A DNA stretch of 64,000 nucleotides, taken from assembly GCF_016861655.1 (NCBI RefSeq), contig NZ_BOLN01000004.1, positions 62,001-126,000 of the forward strand, read 5' to 3'. Under the pieces are notes generated by a model. That model was not told the DNA's origin. It did no database searches and saw nothing but the letters and a program-made list of their open reading frames with translations. Made by a program: the position numbers and the translations under genes. Shown piece by piece: positions 8,430-16,257 of this stretch (position 1 is the first letter of the stretch; each line of letters opens with the position of its first letter). This stretch comes from Levilactobacillus lanxiensis. GTDB lineage: Bacteria > Bacillota > Bacilli > Lactobacillales > Lactobacillaceae.

Positions 8430-9728
8430 GTGCAATTTGTACACCGTTACATGCGGATTTACGTCACATGGAAGAAGAATAAGAAGGAATTTCTTAGTTG
8501 GGATAAGTCCCCCTATAACGGAACGTTCGAGTTGACTTCGCCGTTTACCACTGGTATCAATCCAGATATGAATCAGCTCACCATGTATAACTTAACCAGT
8601 GATCAGTATGCGTATTTTCTAGAAGGCAGAACGGTAACTGTGACCGCTGGTTTTTATAATGCTGATGCCACAGCTAAGAATGGTGGCATGATTGCTAAAG
8701 GAACCATCAAGTCTTCCACACCCATCGCGCAAGACAGTGTGGATAAGACGGCCCAGGTTAATTTCAATCACTTCCCGGACATTAGCGAGAATCCACTGAA
8801 GGTTAAAAAGGTCACCAAAGTTAAGGTGACTGTTAAAAATACGCGTAAGAAGGCCAGCGAGAGTAGCGCCACTGACTTAATCCGGCAGTACAACAAAAAG
8901 AAAACCAATGAGCTGAACGCCTGGCTGCGGAATAATCCTAATGCTAAAGCACATGAACGGGGAGTTAAACGTAATCAAATTGCCGCCCAGCGGAGAACTT
9001 ATGCTGCCAGAACACGTAAAAAGTATACACAGACGGCCAAGACTAAGAAGTCAAAGGCCAAGTATGCCAAACAAATCAAGTATGAGAATCTGTCATTCAA
9101 GGCGGGGACCAAAGCTTCAACAATTGCGCGGACTATTGCCAAACGTGCCAAGGTGCCATTGGGCGCGCTTAAACTAACTTACGACAGGAAGTTTCCAAAT
9201 GGATATACGGTCAGTGGTAAGCCGCTTAACGCGCTCAAAAAGTTGGCAGACAGTGCTAGTACCACGACTTACATTGAAAATGGCAAGTTATATATTCGTG
9301 AAATTACGACTGGTCAAAAAGCTAAGTTACATCTAACACCGCAAACAGGCTTAACAAGCCACCCAACGCCGACAGATGACGGTACGTACAACGGACAGAA
9401 GTATGAAGTGCAATGCCTCATGCGCCAGGAAATCCACGTTGGTGCCCTAGTATACATTGATGACGGTTTAAAAAATTATGGTAAGTGTGTGGTGCTCAGT
9501 GGGCAGCGGGAGTATACGTCGTCATCAAGTACGGTGACTTTCCAATTTGTGCCCTATAGTGCCTACAAGACTGCCAACGCGGTACGGTTGAAGAAGGCTA
9601 AGGCCGCTACTGAAAAGGATCAGGCTAAGGCTAAGCTGAAAGCAAAAAATGAAAAGGCCAAGGATGATAAAAAGAAGAAAATCATCAAGTCTCGGCGAAA
9701 GGCGCGGCAAAAAGGAAATAAGAAATGA
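8430..9728 (+). CDS. baseplate hub protein (XkdQ/gp44-like)
   Basis: This 432-residue protein starts at GTG 8430; an internal ATG at 8451 is an alternative start. Its place between the LysM protein and the DUF2577-like gene matches XkdQ, which forms the central hub below the tail tube. The N-terminal 120 residues resemble a hub beta-domain. Residues 130-215 are a Lys/Arg/Ala-rich insertion and the C-terminal 45 residues are again highly basic (KAKAATEKDQAKAKLKAK...). Residues 225-345 carry the late-control/hub fold (KRAKVPLGALKLTYDRKFPNGYTVSGKPLNALKKLADSASTTTYIENGKLYI). Confidence 0.7.
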   Translation: MQFVHRYMRIYVTWKKNKKEFLSWDKSPYNGTFELTSPFTTGINPDMNQLTMYNLTSDQYAYFLEGRTVTVTAGFYNADATAKNGGMIAKGTIKSSTPIAQDSVDKTAQVNFNHFPDISENPLKVKKVTKVKVTVKNTRKKASESSATDLIRQYNKKKTNELNAWLRNNPNAKAHERGVKRNQIAAQRRTYAARTRKKYTQTAKTKKSKAKYAKQIKYENLSFKAGTKASTIARTIAKRAKVPLGALKLTYDRKFPNGYTVSGKPLNALKKLADSASTTTYIENGKLYIREITTGQKAKLHLTPQTGLTSHPTPTDDGTYNGQKYEVQCLMRQEIHVGALVYIDDGLKNYGKCVVLSGQREYTSSSSTVTFQFVPYSAYKTANAVRLKKAKAATEKDQAKAKLKAKNEKAKDDKKKKIIKSRRKARQKGNKK

Positions 9729-9737
9729 GGCGATTGA

Positions 9738-10076
9738 TTGAAAACGGGGGCAAGTAAGCTTAATGAGTTGATTGACCTAAGAGTCAGCTTAGCATTGGCT
9801 GACAGAGACGCTCTATACCGGGCCTTTGTCACAGATACTTCGCCGCTAACGGTACAGCCTAAAGTAATGACCACGGGTGGTAAAAAGCATACGCCAGTGC
9901 GAGGAGTTAAACGATTGGACTGGGGTGGCACGCGAGAGCTGGCGGTTGGGGATGAAGTCCTGGTTGGTGTTCTTGCTGACAGCGATGCTAATGATAAAAA
10001 AGGGAAGACTTATATCGCCGATGAGAATCGCCGTTACAGTATTGATTCAAGCATTGTTATTGGGGTGATCAAGTGA
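9738..10076 (+). CDS. DUF2577-like baseplate protein (XkdR-like)
   Basis: This 112-residue protein starts at TTG 9738 and has the size and position of XkdR. The central segment (DWGGTRELAVGDEVLVGVLADSDAND) suggests a small OB-like beta barrel, as in the spike or needle region of contractile tails. It overlaps the next gene by 4 bases, indicating translational coupling. Family placement is by gene order plus general sequence look. Confidence 0.65.
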   Translation: MKTGASKLNELIDLRVSLALADRDALYRAFVTDTSPLTVQPKVMTTGGKKHTPVRGVKRLDWGGTRELAVGDEVLVGVLADSDANDKKGKTYIADENRRYSIDSSIVIGVIK

Positions 10077-10456
10077 GCATAGACGTTAAGATGGATGAAA
10101 ATGGAGACCCTGATTTTTCTAATGGACGGGACATTGTGAATGGCGTCGATGAGCTGAAGCAATCGTTGGAGATGAGACTGCTATCTTCGGTAGGCTGGGC
10201 GGTCAATGACATTGACTTTGGCGTTGAATGGCTAGACTTTTTTAGTGATGGCAATAACGCCGATCTGGCTGAAGACAAAATTTCTGAGGCGCTGGAACAG
10301 GACGACCGCATCCAAGCAGTCATTAGTATTACCGTTACGCCAAACTATGATAAACGGATTGCCACCATTCAGACGGTTCTTCAGCTGGCGGATGATAATC
10401 TGATTGCTGACAATGGCGACCCTAACTTAGACTTTGACGCATCCATTAGTATTTAA
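10073..10456 (+). CDS. DUF2634-like baseplate wedge protein (XkdS / gp25-like)
   Basis: This 127-residue protein starts at GTG 10073 inside the end of the previous gene. The sequence DVKMDENGDPDFSNGRDIVNGVDELKQSLEMRLLSSVGWAVNDIDFGVEW is typical of gp25/W-like sheath-initiator proteins, in which a short N-terminal strand docks the first sheath ring. It lies immediately before the baseplate J gene, as in PBSX and many myoviruses. Confidence 0.8.
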   Translation: MSIDVKMDENGDPDFSNGRDIVNGVDELKQSLEMRLLSSVGWAVNDIDFGVEWLDFFSDGNNADLAEDKISEALEQDDRIQAVISITVTPNYDKRIATIQTVLQLADDNLIADNGDPNLDFDASISI

Positions 10457-10468
10457 GGAGGTGAATGA

Positions 10469-11641
10469 ATGCCACTAACAATTACAGGATTCGTACCTAA
10501 GGACTATGATGATTGGCTTTTAGCCATTCAAACGGAGCTGCAGAAGAATGAAAACCTAGGACCGGATGTGGATCTATCCACAGGGTCGTACGTGGAGACG
10601 TTTGCGGAATCACTAGCCCGGCAACTAGAAGCGTCGGATTTGACCAAAGAGGATTTGCATGATGCTATCTCAATTTGGCTAGCTGAGGGTGTGGATTTAG
10701 ACCGCTTGGCTAGTAATTTTGGAGTCTCACGCAACGTAGCGGCCTATGCACAGACTGAGCTAACAATTACGGGGACACCAGGCTATGTAGTTGATGAAGA
10801 GACCATGTTTAGCAATAATCAGGACCGAAACTATTTAACTGAGGAAGAGGTTACGATTGGAACGAGTGGCACAGCAACTGTTCGAGTCTGGGCCGAAGAG
10901 GTTGGTGAAGAGTACAACTGTGACGCCAACACAATTACTGATCAGGTCATGTACGTTGAAGAAATTACTGATGTGACGAACCCCGAACCAGCCTCTGGTG
11001 GGGCAGATATGGAATTGGACTATGATTTACGCCGGCGGGTTCAAATGGCACAAAAGGCAACGGTATCGCCGACACCTAACGGTATTTCTACAGCGCTGTT
11101 CCAGCTGCCAGATGTGAAAAGCTATCGTTATGTTGTTAATGAGGACGTTCCTAAGCTGGTGGGCGACCCGCCGTACACGACTCACATCTTTGTTCTGGGT
11201 GGCGTTCAGCAGGACGTGGCACAGGTTATTTCGGACAATGTAGCAGCTGGAATCGTGCTGACAGGCTCACAAAAATTTGATATTCCACTGGATAATGGCG
11301 ACGTTCATCACGTCGCTTTTTCTATTGGATCGACGCAGACAATTTACATGAGCATTAGCGTTGACTTAGGTGATATCGGTGAGTTGACTAGCGATGATGT
11401 TATTCAGGATATTCGGGATAGCATCCAGGCCTGGATGGATGACTTCAGCATGGGAGACAAGCTGAAGTATACCCAGTTGTTCGGCGTTATCTATGATGTT
11501 GAATCAGTTAGCAACGTGACGGACTTGACCTGGGGGATAGCGGAAGATGATTTGAAACGGGCAGATATCCAGTTGGATAACTTTGCCGTGGCTGAGACCA
11601 CAGACGATGCAATCGGGGTGACAATCAATGGTCAAGAATGA
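10469..11641 (+). CDS. baseplate J-like wedge protein (XkdT-like)
   Basis: This 390-residue protein follows AGGAGGTGA. It has the layout of baseplate J/gp6 proteins: an N-terminal segment with SYVETFAESLARQLE, a middle beta domain (TITGTPGYVVDEETMFSNNQDRNYLTEEEVTIGTSGTATV), and the DYDLRRRVQ-type helix near residue 190 seen in this family. J proteins form the wedge ring that triggers sheath contraction. It overlaps the next gene by 14 bases. Confidence 0.9.
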   Translation: MPLTITGFVPKDYDDWLLAIQTELQKNENLGPDVDLSTGSYVETFAESLARQLEASDLTKEDLHDAISIWLAEGVDLDRLASNFGVSRNVAAYAQTELTITGTPGYVVDEETMFSNNQDRNYLTEEEVTIGTSGTATVRVWAEEVGEEYNCDANTITDQVMYVEEITDVTNPEPASGGADMELDYDLRRRVQMAQKATVSPTPNGISTALFQLPDVKSYRYVVNEDVPKLVGDPPYTTHIFVLGGVQQDVAQVISDNVAAGIVLTGSQKFDIPLDNGDVHHVAFSIGSTQTIYMSISVDLGDIGELTSDDVIQDIRDSIQAWMDDFSMGDKLKYTQLFGVIYDVESVSNVTDLTWGIAEDDLKRADIQLDNFAVAETTDDAIGVTINGQE

Positions 11642-12347
11642 GTTTGAAAGCTATCACGAAGATGAGGTCTTGGCAGTTCCGACTAATCGCATTAATACAG
11701 CACCGGGGAGCCCAACCGAACGAATGATGCGGGTATTTGATAAGTTCTTATATGATGATATCCAGGATACTGAGAATATGAAGAAGGCCATTGCCCTGGA
11801 TAACATGGTTGGTGGTCAGCTGGATGACTATGGGGATGACTGGGGTCTGTTGCGACTTGGTGAGCCTGATGATATCTATCGTTTCTTGCTGAAATTGCGG
11901 ACAATCACACGGACTTCGCAAGGAACCTTCAACGAGTTAATCCGAATCATTTCGGCGACCTTTAGTATTGATGAACACGATTTCCAAGTGAAGAACGATT
12001 ACGTTATTCAACCGGATGGTTCGACGATTGGGAAGCCATTTCACGTATCAGTATATAATTTGCCGCTGGATGAAATTGAACACCCGGAAATTATCCAGTC
12101 TTTTATTACTGAGCTGCAGCAGGCTCTGGTGCTTGGAGTGACGTTGTCTAGTGTGTCCTTTGTAACTAGTCCTAGTGCAAACGTATATGTGGGCACGGCG
12201 CTAACTACGATGAACGAGGTTGAGTTGCCTAGTGATGTGGATACTGAAACTATGGAGCATACGATTACGAATACAAACTACATGCGTTCGTTTCAGCAGG
12301 TTACAACGAAGTATGAAATTGAGAGTGGGGAGGTAGACCATGGCTAA
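11628..12347 (+). CDS. baseplate protein (XkdU/YmfQ, DUF2313-like)
   Basis: This 239-residue protein is encoded between J and the fibre, the place of XkdU/gpI. The N-terminal 120 residues are helical (RMMRVFDKFLYDDIQDTENMKKAIALDNMVGGQLDDYGDDWGLLR...FLLKLRTITRTSQGTFNELIRIISATFSI). This family forms the adaptor that attaches tail fibres to the wedge. Overlaps at both ends indicate coupled translation. Confidence 0.75.
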   Translation: MVKNEFESYHEDEVLAVPTNRINTAPGSPTERMMRVFDKFLYDDIQDTENMKKAIALDNMVGGQLDDYGDDWGLLRLGEPDDIYRFLLKLRTITRTSQGTFNELIRIISATFSIDEHDFQVKNDYVIQPDGSTIGKPFHVSVYNLPLDEIEHPEIIQSFITELQQALVLGVTLSSVSFVTSPSANVYVGTALTTMNEVELPSDVDTETMEHTITNTNYMRSFQQVTTKYEIESGEVDHG

Positions 12348-14415
12348 ATGGAATCAACTGGTTATCACGGATGCGGGGTATCAGCTGTCGGCAAAAACAC
12401 TAGCTGGTACAAAGATTCAGTACACGCATGCTCAGACAACGGATAAGGATATGTCGGACCTAACTTCCGATGAACTGAAGTCAGTTACAAAGCTAGACAG
12501 TGTCGTTCAAGACCTGTCGGTTGGTATTATCACGGTCCAAGATGACCATACTGTTAATATCCCTGTTAAGGTAAGCAATCAAGATGTCACAGCTGATTAC
12601 TTACTATGTGGTCTGGCAATTTTTGCCAAGCCTGTAGATGGGGATGAAATCCTTTATGGGATTGCTACCGCTGTTAGTCCAGATTTGATGGTGGCTCAGA
12701 ATGGTTCTACGGTTGTTGGCACTAACTTTAAACTGAAGGTCCATGTAGGGTCAGCTGCCAATGTAAATATCGTTATTTCGCCGGATGGGTCCGTGTCTAA
12801 TGAGGAGCTTGAAGGAATTCTCAAAGACTATGTACTAACATCGGAATTGTCGAAAAAACTACCTGAAGGAATTGTTACTGAGGGTGGAAACAACGTCATG
12901 ACTGGCAGTAATGTTTTCAAAGCAGATCCAGTGGATGCTGATGGTAATGCTTATGTGACGGGGTCCGGGGCGGTTGCGGCAGCCGAAGGACATTTTGCAC
13001 AGGCAAGTAAGTCAGGTGGTGTGACAATTTCTGGCGTGGAGCTTGAAGTAGATGACGCCGGTAAGCTCAAGTATGGCGATGATCTGGTTTTAATGGCGAA
13101 CAAGCCACAGGCACCAGGGTTCACTGCAGCAATGGACTTCTCAGTCGGCCAGCCGGAGTGGACGGTCACGCTTCCCAAAATTGATGGTGGGGCCTCAATC
13201 GTGTCGTCCACCGTTCAGTACCGTAAGAGTGGTGACACCGATTGGACCAGCATTCAGTCAGCAGTATCCGTGCTGTCGGGCCATGTGACTGGACTCACGG
13301 GCAACTCAGAGTATGAATTCCGAGCCTTCGTATCTAACTATGCCGGTGATAGCCCGTACTCAAACACAGAAACCGTGAAGACGATGGACGACCGAATTTT
13401 CGGTGTATCTTGGGACATGAGTAGTGACCCTAAGCTAACTCGTACAGATGCCGCGGTCGGCTTGGTGGCGGGCATTAACGGTTCTCAAAACGATTTTGAC
13501 ACTGTGGGTCCTTGGGCTAAGATGGACAAGACCATTACAGACGATAAGGGCAACTCCTTTGTCCGGATTCCCAAGCTGTACATTAAGAAGACTCAGACTG
13601 ACAAACTGGCCACCTGGCAAGTTTCTCTGAGCAAAATTGACGATACTTGGTACCTGCCAAAGTGTTTCTGGGACTTCACTAATCAAAAAGAGTTGGATTA
13701 CGTGGACGTGGGTCGTTATGAAGGAACAATCAGTAGCGGCAAGCTAAAATCTAATAGTGGAGTAATGGCAACGGTTTCTCAACCGATTGGAACGTTCAGA
13801 ACGGATGCTAAAGCCAACGGGACTGGGTATCAGTTGCTAGATGTTCATGTGATTGATGTTTGGCAAGTGCTATTTGTCATTGAGTTTGCAACTATTAATT
13901 CTCAGAGTATCATGAACGGAATTTCTAGTGGGTCACAAGTGAAAAACGGCTCTGGAACCAATCATGCTGGTTCTTCTGGATTCCTGTCTCCAACGGGTGC
14001 AATGGATTATCGTGGGATTGAGAACCTGTATGGAAACATTTTTCAGTTTGCCGATGGCGTTAATATGGCCTCAAAAAAGCCATGGGTATGTGATGATTCG
14101 TCTAAGTATCAATCAGATCTATTTGCCGCCCCTTATACTAGTTTGAACTATTCGGTAGCAGAATCAGGGTACTCTGAACGAATGGGATTAGACACCAATC
14201 ATCCTTTTGCCCAGTTTGCGACGAAAACAGGGGACAGTGAGTCCACCTATTACTCAGATTACAACTATACCCCAAGTGGTAACTGTGTAGCTCTTTACGG
14301 CGGCAACTGGAACGGTTCCGGCTACGATGGCGTTTTCTGCTGGCATCTGTACGAGTCGTCTTCGTACTTGAATTCTGGCATCGGGTCGCGTCTCGTTAAA
14401 AAGGCTTTGGCTTAA
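12340..14415 (+). CDS. tail fibre/receptor-binding protein, target of the DGR
   Basis: This 691-residue protein has three parts. Residues 1-150 are an N-terminal baseplate-attachment region of the kind that starts many fibres (MAKWNQLVITDAGYQLSAKTLAG). Residues about 257-350 form a fibronectin type III-like domain (SSTVQYRKSGDTDWTSI...VTGLTGNSEYEFRAFVSNYAGDSPYS). Residues about 350-691 form a C-terminal domain with the C-type-lectin / formylglycine-enzyme-like look of DGR targets, ending GGNWNGSG...GIGSRLVKKALA. VR covers residues 654-685. Residues 659, 662, 667, 671, 676 and 680 differ from the TR-encoded version (Asn, Asn, Tyr, Asn, Asn, Asp). The tip probably binds the host surface. Confidence 0.9.
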   Translation: MAKWNQLVITDAGYQLSAKTLAGTKIQYTHAQTTDKDMSDLTSDELKSVTKLDSVVQDLSVGIITVQDDHTVNIPVKVSNQDVTADYLLCGLAIFAKPVDGDEILYGIATAVSPDLMVAQNGSTVVGTNFKLKVHVGSAANVNIVISPDGSVSNEELEGILKDYVLTSELSKKLPEGIVTEGGNNVMTGSNVFKADPVDADGNAYVTGSGAVAAAEGHFAQASKSGGVTISGVELEVDDAGKLKYGDDLVLMANKPQAPGFTAAMDFSVGQPEWTVTLPKIDGGASIVSSTVQYRKSGDTDWTSIQSAVSVLSGHVTGLTGNSEYEFRAFVSNYAGDSPYSNTETVKTMDDRIFGVSWDMSSDPKLTRTDAAVGLVAGINGSQNDFDTVGPWAKMDKTITDDKGNSFVRIPKLYIKKTQTDKLATWQVSLSKIDDTWYLPKCFWDFTNQKELDYVDVGRYEGTISSGKLKSNSGVMATVSQPIGTFRTDAKANGTGYQLLDVHVIDVWQVLFVIEFATINSQSIMNGISSGSQVKNGSGTNHAGSSGFLSPTGAMDYRGIENLYGNIFQFADGVNMASKKPWVCDDSSKYQSDLFAAPYTSLNYSVAESGYSERMGLDTNHPFAQFATKTGDSESTYYSDYNYTPSGNCVALYGGNWNGSGYDGVFCWHLYESSSYLNSGIGSRLVKKALA
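14300..14394 (+). repeat. DGR variable repeat (VR)
   Basis: This 95-bp segment at the 3' end of the fibre gene matches TR (14465-14559) without gaps, offset by exactly 165 bases. Seven positions differ: 14314, 14315, 14323, 14339, 14350, 14365 and 14378. All seven are A in TR; they read G, G, T, G, T, T, G here. The other 88 positions are identical. The final 14 bases (14381-14394, no adenine) would be the initiation-of-mutagenic-homing (IMH) segment; just beyond it VR has G where TR has C. Confidence 0.95.
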
Positions 14416-14421
14416 GGAGGA

Positions 14422-14441
14422 CCGGGGGAGTTCTCCCCCGG
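14422..14441 (+). promoter_or_regulatory. GC-rich hairpin/cruciform downstream of VR
   Basis: CCGGGGGAG at 14422-14430 is a perfect inverted repeat of CTCCCCCGG at 14433-14441 (9 bp around TT, or 8 bp around a GTTC loop). It starts 27 bases after VR and just after the fibre stop codon. There is no T-run, so it is not a typical terminator. A hairpin/cruciform downstream of the IMH is required for efficient target recognition in the Bordetella phage BPP-1 DGR, and this one fits that role. Confidence 0.75.
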
Positions 14442-14464
14442 GAACTTTTGGGGATTTGTGGTGC

Positions 14465-14559
14465 GCGGCAACTGGAACAATTCCGGCAACGATGGCGTTT
14501 TCTACTGGCATCTGAACGAGTCGTCTTCGAACTTGAATTCTGACATCGGGTCGCGTCTC
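14465..14559 (+). repeat. DGR template repeat (TR)
   Basis: This noncoding 95-bp copy of VR lies between the fibre stop and the reverse transcriptase. Read in the fibre frame it is rich in AAY codons (starting at 14470, 14476, 14479, 14488, 14515, 14530, 14536), the codon choice typical of DGR templates because AAY can mutate to many amino acids. It holds 20 adenines, 7 of which are changed in VR. The template transcript would run through TR and the following 157-base spacer up to the reverse transcriptase gene. Confidence 0.95.
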
Positions 14560-14716
14560 CTTATTTGATGAATGAAATTGCACTGCATCTTCCCTGCCAC
14601 TTGGCAAAAATTAGGCTGCTCAAAGCAGGAGCTAGTAGGATATCTCGAAAGTTCTTGAAGCTAATAAGGAAAACAAATTGCATAAATGCACATTTTGAAA
14701 AGAAAGGAGGAGCCTA
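14560..14716 (+). ncRNA. DGR TR-RT spacer, likely part of the template RNA
   Basis: This 157-base noncoding stretch between TR and the reverse transcriptase contains small hairpins (CTGCT...AGCAG near 14613-14625 and TGCATAAATGCA near 14683) and ends in AAGGAGG before the RT start. In BPP-1 the equivalent spacer is part of the template RNA and is needed for cDNA priming. That role is inferred here from position and length. Confidence 0.5.
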
Positions 14717-15781
14717 ATGAAGCGATATGGAAACTTGTTCGATAAAATTGTGAGTTCAGACAATCTGGGGCTTGCAATTGAAGAGGCCTCTAAGGGAAAA
14801 CGCACCCGTAAGGGTGTTTCCCGTGTTCTGGATAACAAAGATTTCTACGTCATGCAGTTGCATGACATGCTAGTAGACCATGAGTACGTGCCTAACCATG
14901 TGGTTCGTCGTGTGATTCGGGATAAGATTAAAACACGAACAATTGCTAAGCCGCAGTTCTACCCGGACCAAGTTATTCAGTGGGCCGCCATGCTAGTACT
15001 GCAGCCAATCTTCTTGAAAGGCATGTATGAGTACAGTGTGGGGTCAATCCCACATCGCGGTACTTCAATGGGACAAAAGGCAGTTAAAAAGTGGCTGCAA
15101 AATGACCCCAAGAACACTAAGTATTGTCTAAAGATGGATGTGCATAAATTTTACCCATCCATCAACACGGCAATTCTCAAGTCCAAGTTCCGACGAAAAA
15201 TTAAGGACCGGGATACCCTCTGGCTACTTGATACTTTGGTGGACCAGTTTGAACAGGGGCTGCCAATCGGTTTTTACTCTTCCCAGTGGTTTGCCAACTT
15301 TTTCTTGCAAGACTTAGACCATTACATCAAGGATGATTTGCAAATTCCGTACCTTGTACGGAATATCGATGATCTAGTGCTACTGGGGCCGAACAAAAAG
15401 AAGCTACACAAGGCAGAGCAAGCTATTTCCAGCTACCTGGCTGATGAATTTCTGGAGGTTAAGCCCAACTGGCAAGTCTTCAAGGTCAACTCACGGCCTA
15501 TCGACTTTTTAGGAATGCGCCTGTACCGGGGCCACACGACTTTGCGTCGCCGAAACGCTTTAAAAATTAAACGCCGGATGGCAAAGATTTCCAAAAAACC
15601 TGGACTAAATCGATTCGATGCGGCAAGTGTCATCGCTTACTGGGGCTGGCTTAAGCACTCAGATAGCTATGGATTTTACATGAAGTATATGAAGCCTGCT
15701 TGTACCATTAAGCGGGCAAAGGAGGTAATGTCTAATGGCAGCAAACGACGAGTACGCTACACTGACCGGACCCATTCCTGA
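14717..15781 (+). CDS. DGR reverse transcriptase
   Basis: This 354-residue enzyme is preceded by a strong AAGGAGG. Motifs in order: the KTRTIAKP region (72-79) and FYPDQVIQWA (81-90); motif A, LKMDVHKFYPSI with Asp141; motif 4, GLPIGFYSSQWFANFFLQDLD (181-201), whose IGxxxSQ signature marks DGR enzymes rather than group II intron RTs; the catalytic pair Asp218-Asp219 in RNIDDLVLLG; and a later PIDFLGMRLY segment. No endonuclease or maturase domain is visible, as usual for DGRs. It would copy TR RNA into adenine-mutated cDNA. Residue 216 is Asn (codon AAT at 15362) where YxDD is usual. The last 47 bases overlap the next gene. Confidence 0.95.
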   Translation: MKRYGNLFDKIVSSDNLGLAIEEASKGKRTRKGVSRVLDNKDFYVMQLHDMLVDHEYVPNHVVRRVIRDKIKTRTIAKPQFYPDQVIQWAAMLVLQPIFLKGMYEYSVGSIPHRGTSMGQKAVKKWLQNDPKNTKYCLKMDVHKFYPSINTAILKSKFRRKIKDRDTLWLLDTLVDQFEQGLPIGFYSSQWFANFFLQDLDHYIKDDLQIPYLVRNIDDLVLLGPNKKKLHKAEQAISSYLADEFLEVKPNWQVFKVNSRPIDFLGMRLYRGHTTLRRRNALKIKRRMAKISKKPGLNRFDAASVIAYWGWLKHSDSYGFYMKYMKPACTIKRAKEVMSNGSKRRVRYTDRTHS

Positions 15782-16112
15782 TGGATTTGCGGTGTATCAG
15801 ATGCCAGGCGTACAGCTTGGTGATCACACGTTCTTTGGGTGGAAAATGGTGAAGCAAAAGTCCGAATCCTATACGGATGATGACGGGAAAGAGCAGCATC
15901 GGAGCGTTGACGACGAGACCACACCTGCTGTATACGATGGAACAACGCAGCTACTTCAAGATAATGCAGAAAAGGCCAAAGAGATTGCTAGTCTAAAGGC
16001 AGCCAACGAACTTACTCAGCAGGGCCTGATGGAAGCTGTTGACTACTTGTCAGCACAACTAGTACAGACGAGCACCACAACAACTGATTCTTCAACCGGG
16101 GAGGCGAAGTAA
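15735..16112 (+). CDS. phage tail accessory protein (XkdW position)
   Basis: This 125-residue protein starts at ATG 15735 after AAAGGAGG, inside the 3' end of the RT gene. Residues 1-70 look like a small beta domain (IPDGFAVYQMPGVQLGDHTFFGWKMVKQKSESYTDDDGKEQ); residues 75-110 form a helix or short coiled coil (QLLQDNAEKAKEIASLKAANELTQQGLMEAVDYLSAQLV); the C-terminus is Thr/Ser-rich. It occupies the XkdW place before the XkdX peptides. It does not resemble the four-helix, basic Avd protein of DGRs. Exact function unknown. Confidence 0.55.
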   Translation: MAANDEYATLTGPIPDGFAVYQMPGVQLGDHTFFGWKMVKQKSESYTDDDGKEQHRSVDDETTPAVYDGTTQLLQDNAEKAKEIASLKAANELTQQGLMEAVDYLSAQLVQTSTTTTDSSTGEAK

Positions 16113-16243
16113 TGGCATTTTCGGCATTGGCACAAATTTATGCGCAAGCGATTGTGGAAGGTACCTGGACAATTGAAGAAGTCCCCGCACCTTTCCGCGG
16201 CGATACTCAAACCGCATTAGACCAGCTACAGTCAAACAAATAA
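16112..16243 (+). CDS. XkdX-like small phage protein 1
   Basis: This 43-residue peptide starts at an ATG that overlaps the previous TAA (TAATG). The sequence IYAQAIVEGTWTIEEVPAPFRGDTQTAL fits the XkdX family pattern of a short helix, Gly, T-I-E-E-V-P, and a second helix. XkdX peptides follow the fibre genes in PBSX-type phages; their role is not established. It is followed 14 bases later by a related peptide gene. Confidence 0.7.
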   Translation: MAFSALAQIYAQAIVEGTWTIEEVPAPFRGDTQTALDQLQSNK

Positions 16244-16257
16244 GGAGATAACCAACT

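Noticed and set aside
14254-14607. Minus-strand frame spanning VR and TR with internal repeats
   Set aside because: The repeated peptide is just the antisense of VR and TR; no ribosome site.
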